Assembly (NCBI RefSeq): GCF_040958095.1
Contig: NC_091227.1
Span: 19,846,819 to 19,910,818, forward strand
DNA from: Procambarus clarkii
Taxonomy: Eukaryota; Arthropoda; Malacostraca; Decapoda; Cambaridae
DNA: 64,000 bases
Direction: 5' to 3'
Positions within the stretch are counted from its first letter, which is position 1. Each line of letters opens with the position of its first letter. The notes under the pieces were generated by a model that worked only from the letters and a program-made list of their open reading frames with translations, did not search any database and was not told the DNA's origin. Made by a program: the position numbers and the translations under genes. Shown one piece after another: positions 26,901 through 38,900 of the stretch.

Positions 26901-29900
26901 CTTTTTTTTTCCCCTAATCTTTAAGTGAAAACCCCATTTAGGATTTGTCTTTGCCTGTCCTTTATACACACATCATACATGCTGTTTCTTTCCTTTATTT
27001 TAAACATTCCAAATTAGTTTGATAAATGGTTATTCTAGACTGACTTTCCATTCTTAATCCTGTTGTACATTTGGCATCATTATAAAATCACATCAATTTA
27101 AAAGATGTACTCTGTTCCTGTGCTTTTCTAAGAATATTTTTAAACACTATAATTTCAATCTATATTGCAATCCCATTCTGAATTACATCACCCACCACCA
27201 AGTTCATGGCATACTCCAAGAACAGCTCACCACTCGTATTTTGTCCTACCAATCTGTCCAATCTATCCATCTCGATTCCTTAGTCCACAAAAATCAGCTT
27301 TTTGGAAATCTAGCATCTTAACAGAATTTGATCTTACACATCTATTCCAATCAATGCTAAAACTGATATCCATGTAATCCCTGCTCCCTACTTTGATCTC
27401 ATTTCTCATGTCCCTCTTAGTTAACACTAAAGTCTAAAATATTTTCCCGTATTGCCTCCTAAGTAGGTACAGTAGTTTAAGGAAGCAATCATCAACCAAT
27501 TCTAAAGTCTTCTGCTTTGTTAATCCAGTTTCTTTGACTAAATTTTAAGTCTACTAACACAATGGCCTAGATGCTTCAGACAGTTCATCTTATACATGCT
27601 TTGCATCCATTCTGTCTAAGATTGGTGGCCTGTATACAATCTGATTATTACATCATTATTTTCATGCAATTCTACAGTAACCAGTTTCTGTATGTAGCTC
27701 AGTTTTGATCCCCAGTCTGACACTACATTTCAATTTTTTCCTGACATACATTGCTCCTTCCCCGATCTAATCTGTGCCCATGGAAAATAATTTTAATTAC
27801 ATTAATATTTACCAAATAGTTCAATTTCTATATTAATCCATATTTCAGTTACTGCAATAATCTCTAGTATTTATGTGCAGCCAAGAGTAAAGTATTTTGT
27901 TTCTAAGACTCCTATAATTTGTGTAATACACCTTAAGGTCCTTGTCAAATTCACGCATCTCTCCATTCCTGTTCCCTTTTCTCCCCCATCAACACCTGCT
28001 TTTATTGTCTTTTTTCCCAAAAAAATCTATTCCCATACACTTTTCATCTAGCAGTGTAAACGTCAAGCAAACCCCTCGAACAACAGATTCCAACAAATCT
28101 GCAAAGCCAACAGCCACAACCCTAGACGAATGAACCCCATTACTGGATGCCAGAGCCCCCATCACTTACCACTTATGTTTATTATTTATCATTACCTTTG
28201 AAATTCTATTTGATTTCAAAGTTTCTTTAAATGAAAAACTATTTCTGTACACGTGAAATATAGCCATGTATAATTAATACGTTTACCATGGAAAACGTAG
28301 TAAACATTCGCCAAACTATGTTGTAGGGCATGCTGTCAATTTGTATGTATGTACTGGTACATTTACAAATTTTAAAAGTTTGCAAGTACAGTAGTGGTTT
28401 TCTTTTTTATATCTATATAGGTCAATCATGTGTGAATATTTCCATAAAAAAGTAACCTATTTATATTCCAAAATCAACACATTCCAAATTTGGCTACACT
28501 TCAATCTCTCAAATACAGAGATACAATCAATTCCTTAGCTATTGTGTGAAGCTATTTTCCTAATTTATTTCTTATACCTACCTGTTATCTGTATTCCAAT
28601 ATTCACAATCCACATTTAGTGGCTGGCCCATCATTTTTAATTAATCAAAATGAACTTTTAGTCCATTTTGTCCACTATCCACACTAAAATATTATCAACT
28701 TTAATTATATTTAAAGTTTAAAACCAATTTGGTACACATTTTGTTAACTGCCTTGTTCAATTTCACTTTATTAAACCTATTCTATTAAAACCATTCACCA
28801 TCAGAAAGAATTCAACAGCCAGACTGGAAAACATTATCAATTTTTTTTACAGCTTTTGAGGTATGGTATAACAGTTGCATAATTCATAAATTTCTTCTAT
28901 AATTTGTGGGTTTCGACTGACACGACAACGATTGGCATAATGTGGGTCTTAGAGAACCTGAAAAACTGCATTAATCGTTTAAACCACCAGACCCCAACAG
29001 TGAAATGACTTGACTTGTTATCAATAAACTCAAAGAGTTCAATATCAACTACCCTAAAAACTAGGCAACTTTCAAATAAAGAAGGCCACAAGTACCCAAA
29101 ATTTCTGAAGATTATACCTAATAATGCCTTCTTTAGGACAATTCACTCCTACAACCTTAAATCTAGTACAAAATAATAAGTGCATTAGGATATTATATAT
29201 TATCGTTTTGTGTTTCAATGATGCCTATCAAATGGCAAGTCAAGCAGCCAATACCTAAGATATCACCATCTTCCTGGAAGTGCTTATATATATATATAAA
29301 TATATATGTTACTATCAATACCCTAGATATTTTATCCTCTATTACAACTTAGTTCATCTTTCAGTGTTGCCCCTTTTAAGGCTGCACACATCACAACTAA
29401 GCCTTACCTGGTGAATATTCTGCTGGGCTGGGTTTAAAATACAGAAAAAAACCATACCTCCAATTTTTGAAGATTGGACCTGAAAATTCAAAGACACTTA
29501 CCTTGAAACCCTGAAAAGCAAAGCAACAATTAGTTGACTTACCGTTTGCCAGGGACTATGGGCTGCAGTCTTTCTTTTACTTACCGTTTAAACAACTGCC
29601 ACTCACTCGATGTTGAATGTCTATTCTATTACCATACCACTATTACACTGTGCCAAATACAGGCCAGTATTTAGTGGTTGGTGATAGTGTGTATGTGGTA
29701 ATCCCTGAACAACAACAATATCAGGACAAGATATGAATTCTTGACATGATAATGGTGTTGCCAGAGACAAAACCTGGGAGCTTCGTCTTTCCCCCAATAG
29801 AATTATATCCTCCCTCACCTGATCAATGATGAAGTTGCGTCTGCGTTTGTACGAAAGCTCCAACAGTTTGTTCAAACACTTGGTGCAGCGTTCAATCAAC

Positions 29901-32900
29901 ACCTCCCAACGGCCAGCATAGTTACGTCTACGGGGCAAACCATTGACCTTCATCTTGTCAATAAGGGAGTTCGTTCCAAGGACATTATATTTCTTTTCCA
30001 CATTTTCTTTGCAATATTGCTCCACCCAAGTTGTCTTCCCGGCAGCAGGTAGACCCACCATCATGATCACCTACAATACAAATTCAGTATGTATATAATC
30101 CCAAAGCAGTCAAATTTTTACTGTATAAAAATTACCAAACTTTACAAGTTTTAATCAGTTTTTAATCTACTAAAAAAATTGGTATGAAAGTAAAACCACA
30201 CAAAAGCTCCTGCAAATATTCAACCTTTAATTTATCAACAAGAGTGACAGGATGTAAAATAACTGACCTTACCCAGGATGCATCCCACAACAGATGCCAA
30301 ACCACTGGGTTTGGCATCTTGTGGGATGCCAAACCCCACAACAGATATATTTTACTGCAAGGTAAACAAGAGGCATCAGATGAAAGAAACTTGCCTAAAC
30401 ATCTGTCCTGCCACAGAATCCAACCTAGGACCCTTGATTGTAATTCAACTGCCTACTGAAATTTTAAAAACATTTGCCTCCTTTGTATCGAAGTACTGTA
30501 AAGCAATTTTCCAACGCTCCCCGCCAAACACACACCGAAACTACGACGTTGGTACAACGTTTGAACAAGTTTGAACACCACCTAACCAGTTATAACAACC
30601 AATATAGCAAGTTGTAACATCGTTCTAATATGTCAAAACACGTTAAGCCAAGATGTAACAACTTTATTACAAGTTGTAACAAGTGGAAAATAGAGACAGT
30701 TTCGGTTTGTGTTTCCAACGCTCCCTACTAAAGTATATTAATCAAACACTTTCAATTATATCCAGCCTACCTGGCCACATAAAACACCAACACTGAGAAA
30801 ATATGATTGCTGGAAGTGAATTAAAAAAACTGAAGTTAATGAAAAAGACACCATTTCATTCACATTATATATAACCAACACAAAACTCAAGTTTTAAAAC
30901 CAACCTCGGCATCCTCTCGTTTCTCAGGATTCTGAGAGCCAAGTACTCTCTCCTCCAGGGGAACATGACCAGCAAATGTATACCCAGTTAATGGCTCGCA
31001 CCAAGGGTCCTCTGTTCCAAAGTTAACCTGAGAAAAAAAGATAGGAATTATAAACAAGTTATACGGATTAAAACAATACAAGCAATGAAAGACATTCAAG
31101 ACCCTATATTTAAAATTATTTTGTATATAATCAAATGGTATTCCTTTAATTAAATCACAGTAAAAGATAAAAATATATTTATCTACATGTAACATCTTTG
31201 AGTGAAAAAGAATTAAAACCATCAAAAATAGTCAAGACAAATTATAAATACTGAACATTTCCCCTAGAAAGAAAACAAGTAATTACCCTGAAGCTGGCAT
31301 TCTTGGTCACAAGGTGGGGAAACAACGCGTGGTCACCAAGATCAGCATGATGAATCTCGTATGCCATTCCCTGATGCTCTCCGTTTACTGTGAACGACAT
31401 AACAATAGGCTCTGCCTCCATGTCGAGAAAACAGCCAACAATATCTCCTTTCCCGAACATTTTACCATAGTCCTGAAATAAAAGCTCATTAAGTATCCAT
31501 GTGTACACAATATGAATTTATTAACCAAAAATCATAGACGTGGTAATACTATGAGAATCTAATGCAACATTTTAGTTTGCTAACTATAATAGACTATATA
31601 TTTCAATCACATGACACAAGGGCAATTAAGTGTATTCCCACCTACATAAAATAAATCAGGATTCAAAGAGAAAAAATGTAGAGTATAAATTTTGCCTGTC
31701 AATGACCACATGGCATCATGACTTTGGGAACCCCCCGACCTCCACCTCCCTACACTACTCTCTAATTTTGTCTTTGCAAATTGACATGTGCGCACGCACA
31801 GTTTCAAAGCATATGACAGAGCATTGGGAAGACTGAACACCACGAGAGTAGCTCTCATCCTGTAACTACACTTAGGTATTTACAACGTATGACAAAGAAA
31901 TTATCAAGATTAAAATAAATTACAAAAAAGATAATGATCATTAACTCTAAACTGCTCCTGTCATTCTCAAACAGTAGACTGACAATGTTCCTGTCATTTG
32001 TGAAAGATTTAATGTGCCACTTAATAGCCAAAGTTCCTAAATATTTTATGTGGTTGGCTATCATTTGTCATATTGAAATAAAATCATGAAAGCCTTGCTT
32101 ATCTTCCTGCGCATTATTATTATTATTATTGGCACCATGTCAGATGCACCACCATTTACTGACACTGATGTTTGGAACCATTGATGCCACGTAAAATCTC
32201 AAGGACTTTTATAGGCCAGGAAGATATATTTGTATTGAGAAATTATTACAAATTATTTAATTAATCTTCAGAATTTGACCTTTTCTTTATTTCATTATGG
32301 CAAACCTATGATATTTAACATTTTCTGTCAGAAAGACATTTTGCTATGTGAAAAGGAGAATTTTGTATTCATCTTTTTTATGCACAATAGGAAAGGGACC
32401 TAAAAAGTGGGTAAACCGTTTGAGAATTAACAGCAATGAACATTTAATCATACCTTGAACCTCAGATTTGTCGAGGCCTTTCCTGTGCCTCCATAACCAT
32501 AACTGAAAGGGTCTTCACCGAGGGTGAGTCCAGCATCATTGATAGACCAACCACAACGCAATACATGAGGGTGCTGCTCCTCTTCTTCCAATTGCGGAAC
32601 GGGTAAATAATCTTCAACTTTCACTTCATAGAATATCCGACCATGAGTAAATCCATATGAAGCACGCACACCATGCCACACATAGCCGAATCCTTGCATA
32701 GTTAGCGGTTGAGCACTCAAATAGTCCTCCTTGCTGATTATCAAGCTTAGATCAGAATTATCTGAAAACACAATTCCATGTACAGTAATATACACAGTAC
32801 TATATTTTTATTATTTCTATTATTAACATTCTAAAAACAGTCAAAACTTTTATTAACAATACTTACACCAATCAAGTGCAACAACTGTCTTGTCCATTTC

Positions 32901-35900
32901 AGGTTCATCTTCAATTCGCAATTCTTCAACATCTGGGCGAGATCTTTTGGCCTCGGGAGAACGAGAGCGTGAAAGTGCTCGTTTCTCACCTCGCCTAACT
33001 GCTTCAGTTTCTTCACAATCCATTTGCTCTTGTTTGGTACCATATTCTTGTTTAACTTCCGCATCAAATTCTTCTTTGATTTCTGTTTCTAAGCCATTGT
33101 CTTGTTCAGTCTTTATATCTAAGAAGAAAAAATAACTTCAAGTTAATGTACATTTCTTATTACAAATTATGCACATTAAAATATTCAAAGTTAATTTTAC
33201 ATTACAGCGAACATTTATTTAAAGTACAAGGCCCTTAGTATTTATAGGCATTTGTTTTCAAGTTCCCTCTCATCTGCCCCCCCCCTCCCCCCTGCTGCTG
33301 ATTATGCCAAGGCGTAATTACCAGTATTATGGTAATTACCCCTGGGACTGTAACTGTAGGGTTCGAGTTTATTACCCCTAGTCTTGAAGTTAGAGGTGGA
33401 GGTGACTAGCAATTACTTAAATGTAGTTACAGGAGAGCAGCTACGCTCGGTGTCCCGTCTTCCCAGTACTCTGTCGTGTAATGCTTTGAGGCTACTGACT
33501 GTTTTGGTCTCCACCACCTTCTCACTCACTTTGTTACGAGTTTGTTTGTTAGTGCACTCCACTTAATGCACCAATGTTCACAACAGTGCATCAACTTGTA
33601 GTTATATACAATATGTGAACACAGTGTGATAACAGCAAAACTAGTATGTTTTATTTTTCTAATATAGTGGTTTACATATTAGTTACACAAATATATATCT
33701 GTGCATACTGATGTTCTACACATTGTGATAATATAATATGGACAGCCCAATGCATCAATGTACTGTACTGTACTTTAAAAAATCATGTTAAAAAACATTA
33801 AAAGCGAGAATCCATCTGGGTCAACTGGTGTACTTTGTTTCTACTTAGTGACTTAAGCATTTTTATTTTTCTATTTCATCTCTTGAACACTTATGTACTT
33901 CTTAAAAATCTATATTACTGTATTTCTGTTTCTCTGAAAACCTCATTTCACACACACACACACACACACATACACTTCAAGAATGCTCATTTAGTGTTTC
34001 ACACAATTCCTTTCCATTCTCTTAATGTGACCCCCATTTTCAACCACTGGATTTTATCTTTAATATGCAATTTGCTTTCAATAAATTTATAGAACAGGTC
34101 TGGTTCTGTTTCACTTTTGTCTGTTACTGTATCCCTTTCCCAAAGTCTCTTTATCCATCTCTTCTCATTGCCACACAGTTATTCTTGCATATTTGTATCG
34201 CTTGTACATTTGAGGACTTGACTCTCCTTACATTCACCAAAATTTTTTTGGTCTTTTGTTCTCTAGCCGCCTTGCAATTTCTGTTGAACCAATTCTGTTT
34301 TTAAGTTCATCTATTTTACAGACTTTTCTGACCATTACATAGCTCACAAAATTTGGCATACATCTCATTTACTTACTCCCTTGCCTAACAATGTCTTTCC
34401 AATCAAACTCCTTAAAAAACTTGCTAAATTTCAAGTGTCATTCTCCTACAATCAAGTTTTTCAATCAAGATGAGGTTTACGAATCTGCCAGTCCAAACGT
34501 CCTCCATTCTTGCTTTGAAGACCACCCAGTCTATTGCTTTCACGCTGAAGTCCCATACCAACAATTATGATTTATCTTTATCTGTTCTTGCTATTACCTC
34601 TCATTATCATTTCTCTCTGAAGATTAGTCTTCATCTCTCTCTCTCTCTCTCATGATCATTACGAGGCCCTCTCATTTGTCTTTGCCGAGTGGACTGTAGC
34701 CATTTATGATTATCAGTTATTCTGAATTCAAATCTCCAGTGAAGAGCCACTATGTGAAGGTTGTGAATTGTCAATTATTAATTCTCTTGCCTTTTGGTAT
34801 TTTTCACTAGCATGAAAATGCATCCACCATTTATTAATTTTTTTGCCATGTCTCCAAATCAAGCAGCCCTCGGGAATATGATCTCGCTTAAAGTATTACC
34901 TTCAAGCTTTGTCTCCATTAGTGTGACAATATCTGGTATCTTAATCAGAATTACATCATTTAGCTCCAGTATTTTCTTTACCTCATTAACCTATCTAGGT
35001 TACTTTATGTGATTTTCAGAAATCTTCCCAGGCCCCTTTGTCCTTTCCCCATTTCTTTCTTGGTGAAACCTTGAAAAGTTTTCATCACATGTCGACACTT
35101 CAGTAGACACTAACAAACCCACTGTCAGCAATTTTTGTTTTGATTCTCACTGCCTTTGTTCAGGCAGCCCTCCCTCAATACTTTTTCAGATTTAAATGTT
35201 TTTTTTTTTCAACAAACCCCACTCACCATCTTTTATTACTGATCTCAGTATATTTATGGTATCAGGACCACCACATACATAGCTCACTCCAACACTACCA
35301 CCTAGATGATAATGATGTGACAATCGTGCAGTTCTCTTAAGCTGCTGCTGTTGCCCATTTGCCTTGTGTGCCTGTGGGTGCTGTTTTTGCTGTGTGCCTG
35401 GACATGGAAGGGACATTGTGTGTGTATGAAGGAAGGGGTCAATGTGGGAAGGGGATGCTGCCTTTGCCTCATGTGCCTGGATGGGGAAAAAGGGGAGGGG
35501 GCTGCATAATGTGACTAGGGGAAGGGGGGGGGGGTAAGGTTACCTGCTTTTGCCTTGAGAGCTGGGAAGGGTGGGGGGGGGGTTGCTGCCTTTGCCTCGT
35601 GAGCTTGGGCAGAGGGGGTGGGTGCTTTCTTGTTTCAAAGGTTGTATTGTCTTTGTTAAGGCATTCATGGTAATTTCAGTATTTTTGTAACCATCAACAC
35701 CTTCTGTAGTCACCAAGTTAGATCTAATTTTGTCCATTTCTGATAAATCTTTGAGAAAGTTATTGCATGTTTTGGGCAATTCCTATTTTATCCTGTTCCG
35801 TAGTTTCATAGCTAATTAATTACTAGTATTTTCCCTAGGTCAAAGTTACTACTTCACACAAGCACTGCTGACTGCAAATTTGGAGCGATTCACTATAGGC

Positions 35901-38900
35901 TTATTCCATGTTTAGGCAATAGTATAGTACCGATGCTCATAATCAGGAACTCGTACGTTACTCATGTTTGGGGTTGTCCATGCCAGGCTTTCCTGGTTGA
36001 GGAGCAACTGCATGTACTGCTGCTAATTTAATTTCACAGATTTATTTTATTTTTAATTTTTTCCAAGATTGGGAATGATCCGTTACATGCATAATGGTGC
36101 AAGCAGTTCAGGAAGATTGCTTTCCCTTTATTGGAAATGTATTATATTTCCTGGTATCAGATCTTTGGAACATTTTTCTGAGGAAGTAGTTGGCTTTGCC
36201 TGAACCTGTGACACTTGAAACGTCACGATGGGTTCCTGGTCAATACCATTTGTCAAACTTCTACACTGTGCAACCATTATGCTTGTGGGATTTTCCCACT
36301 TCCATTAAAGGATGAATTTGTTGCTGGGAGTAATTCTTTCCTACTGTGCACCTTTTGTCTAAGATTACAAGCAGTATTTTTTTCCACTACACTAAATGAG
36401 TGATATAAAGTGTATATCAAAAGGATTGTCCATTTCCCCCAAATTTGACAAATTTGCATTCTCGACTCTGGAATTCACATTTATTTCCCGGTATTGGTGG
36501 TGAGCAAGTGGATTGGGAGAACGCAGGCAATTTGCCTATCACAAAACTGTACCTCAAAAGGTCGAGTTTACTGGAAGTGATGACAAGTTACAGTGTCAGC
36601 TATACACACACACACCTAACAATTACTGACTGCAGCAACAATCTCTGCAGAATTTAAAAAATAAAATAAAAATAATTAAATACCAAAGATTTTAAAGTAA
36701 TTCTTTAAATAAGATTAAACAATATTGACTGTGCAGAATGCGCTTCCAATAATGGCTCTTATGAATACAGTACTTCACAATTTGATGAAAATTGATATTA
36801 GTATATAAGGAATAGTTCCATGACAATTTCAGTTTCCAAATATATTTGTAACCATTTTAATTAAAAAATAACACCCAACTGGGTGCGAGGGTCGGGTCAT
36901 GGGAGGGAAATGTTGCTGGCTGGGTGTGAGGGTCCCCTGTAAATCTTCCTAGAGGGAATCATTTGCATTAGAGATTACTGTTTATCCCATGACATTAGGT
37001 CATGTGTGTATAAACTTTGGAGCAGCAATGCTTACTCATTTTACAGGCGTCATGACCGCTGCACGCACCTCGATCCTTAATGTCATGAAAAACCTCCCAC
37101 TAGGGTGCTAACGGCACATTAGCAAGCTAACCTATTTACAATACAATACACACATTTTGGTTTCAAACTGATATGTAGAGACTTTCTCCAGACATCGTGC
37201 AGACAACACTAATTCTGCCAGGAAAACAAACAGATTAAACTAAGTCATTCCAATTGAGCACAGGTTACCAACCTGGGGTCCATGGCCCCTTGGGGGGAGC
37301 CTTTTTTGCAACATGTAGGCAGCCATAAGTTAAGGCAGTGTATATGTTATCATACTCAAAGAAAAAATTAAAATTTGTTGCCAATTTTTTTTAAATACCG
37401 AGTATAGGGGCCATTAATATGGACGCGCTATAAAAAAAGAGGTAATGGGCATAAAGAGTAAAGGATACCTAATAAATGAAAATGAATTTGTTTAATGATT
37501 TTTTTTTGTAGGCCTCGAAAGTAAAGCCTAAGTTGGTAAATAACCCCAAACAACTAACTTTCACAAAGAATGATACAGTATGTACTGTACTAGAAAATTG
37601 AGGTAGGTGCACTAAATTCAATGCAAAAAATAGTCCCTCCGCCCACAAAGCCTCCCCTTTCTCTCTACCCACAAAACACTGCAAGTAGTGGTGGTGGTTG
37701 TTTACTTAGTAATAATAGGGCACAAAATGTTTAAATGCCTCATTAATTATCCTTTCCTGTGATGCCTCCCTAACCTATGAAAGTGGGAACGTGTGGTGGC
37801 GATGCACCACTACCCCATAGTATACTGGTACTGTACATGCGCTTTAGTTTGAATGCGGCTCAAGGAGGAATACCCCATACCCCAAAAAATACATCACATG
37901 ATGCAGATAACTCCTAATAATAATACAGTAAATTACTTACCAACTTCATCTTCTGGTGCCTCTTCATAGCCATCCTTAGAAGACTCATCTGGTTCATCTT
38001 TTACTACAGCTTCCCGAGGCCCAGGCTCCTTTCCTTTGGCTGGTGACGAGTCTGGAACTTTCTTTGCAGGCGAGGGTTTAGGGTCTGCTACATTTTTCCC
38101 CGATGTGGGTTGAGCCTCTGGCACCTTCTTTGTAGGCGTGGATTGAGTCTCTGGCGCCTTCTTTGCGGGCGTGGGTTGAGCTTCGGGTGCCTTCTTTGCG
38201 GGCGTGGGTTGAGCCTCGGGCGCCTTCTTTATGGGCGTGGGTTGAGCCTCAGGTGCCTTCTTTGCAGGCGTAGGTTGAGCCTCGGGTGCCTTCTTTGCGG
38301 GCGTGGGTTGAGCCTCGGGTGCCTTCTTTGCAGGCGTGGGTTGAGCCTCGGGCGCCTTCTTTGCAGGCGTGGGTTGAGCCTCGGGTGCCTTCTTTGCAGG
38401 CGTGGGTTGAGCCTCGGGCACTTTCTTTGCAGGCGTAGGTTGAGCCTCGGGCGCCTTCTTTGCAGGCGTAGGTTGAGCCTCGGGCACTTTCTTTGCAGGC
38501 GTAGGTTGAGCCTCGGGCACTTTCTTTGCAGGTGTAGGTTGAGCCTCGGGCACCTTCTTTGCGGGTGTGGGTTGAGCCTCGGGCGCCTTCTTTGCGGGCG
38601 TGGGTTGAGCCTCGGGTGCCTTCTTCACTGGGGTGGATTGCGCCTCCAGCACTTTCTTCCTTGGAGTAGACTGCGCCTCTGGTACTTTCTTCCTTGGTGT
38701 AGATAGCCCCCCCGGCACTCTCTTCATAGGTGTGGGTTGAGCCTCTGGCTCTTTTGTTTCAGCCACTGGTTGTGAATCTGCTTCCTCAGACCCCCCCTCA
38801 TCATCATCCTCATCCTCCTCATCACCATCTTTCTCATTAACTTGTCCACCCAATGACTCATCATGGCCAGCTTTTCCTGAGGAATACAGGGAAAACTAGA

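Larger units (their letters stand above)
18362..29818 (-). other. hnRNP U intron 7 (11.5 kb)
   Basis: This intron interrupts the ATPase domain. It holds a TTAA-flanked MITE (19092-19291), a tandem block (21060-22050), a tRNA-derived SINE (22438-22640), a repeat end (22905-23050) and a decayed LINE with a nested fragment (24970-28130). No additional exon is needed or seen. Confidence 0.7.
30071..30904 (-). other. hnRNP U intron 6
   Basis: An 834-base intron. It contains a short hairpin (30279-30329) and a candidate MITE flanked by a direct repeat (30508-30725). Confidence 0.7.
33119..37940 (-). other. hnRNP U intron 2
   Basis: A 4.8-kb intron with LINE remnants (33260-33560 and about 34000-35040), CA and TC microsatellites, a G-rich minisatellite (35340-35620) and an open minus-strand stretch of unknown origin (35540-35779). 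A repeat phrase at 36881-36930 recurs at 39500-39590. Confidence 0.6.

Noticed and set aside
38110-38706. 198-residue open frame on the + strand (Leu/Cys/Arg/Gly-rich)
   Set aside because: It is the reverse strand of the 33-base coding repeat; periodic sequence with unit length divisible by three stays open in several frames.
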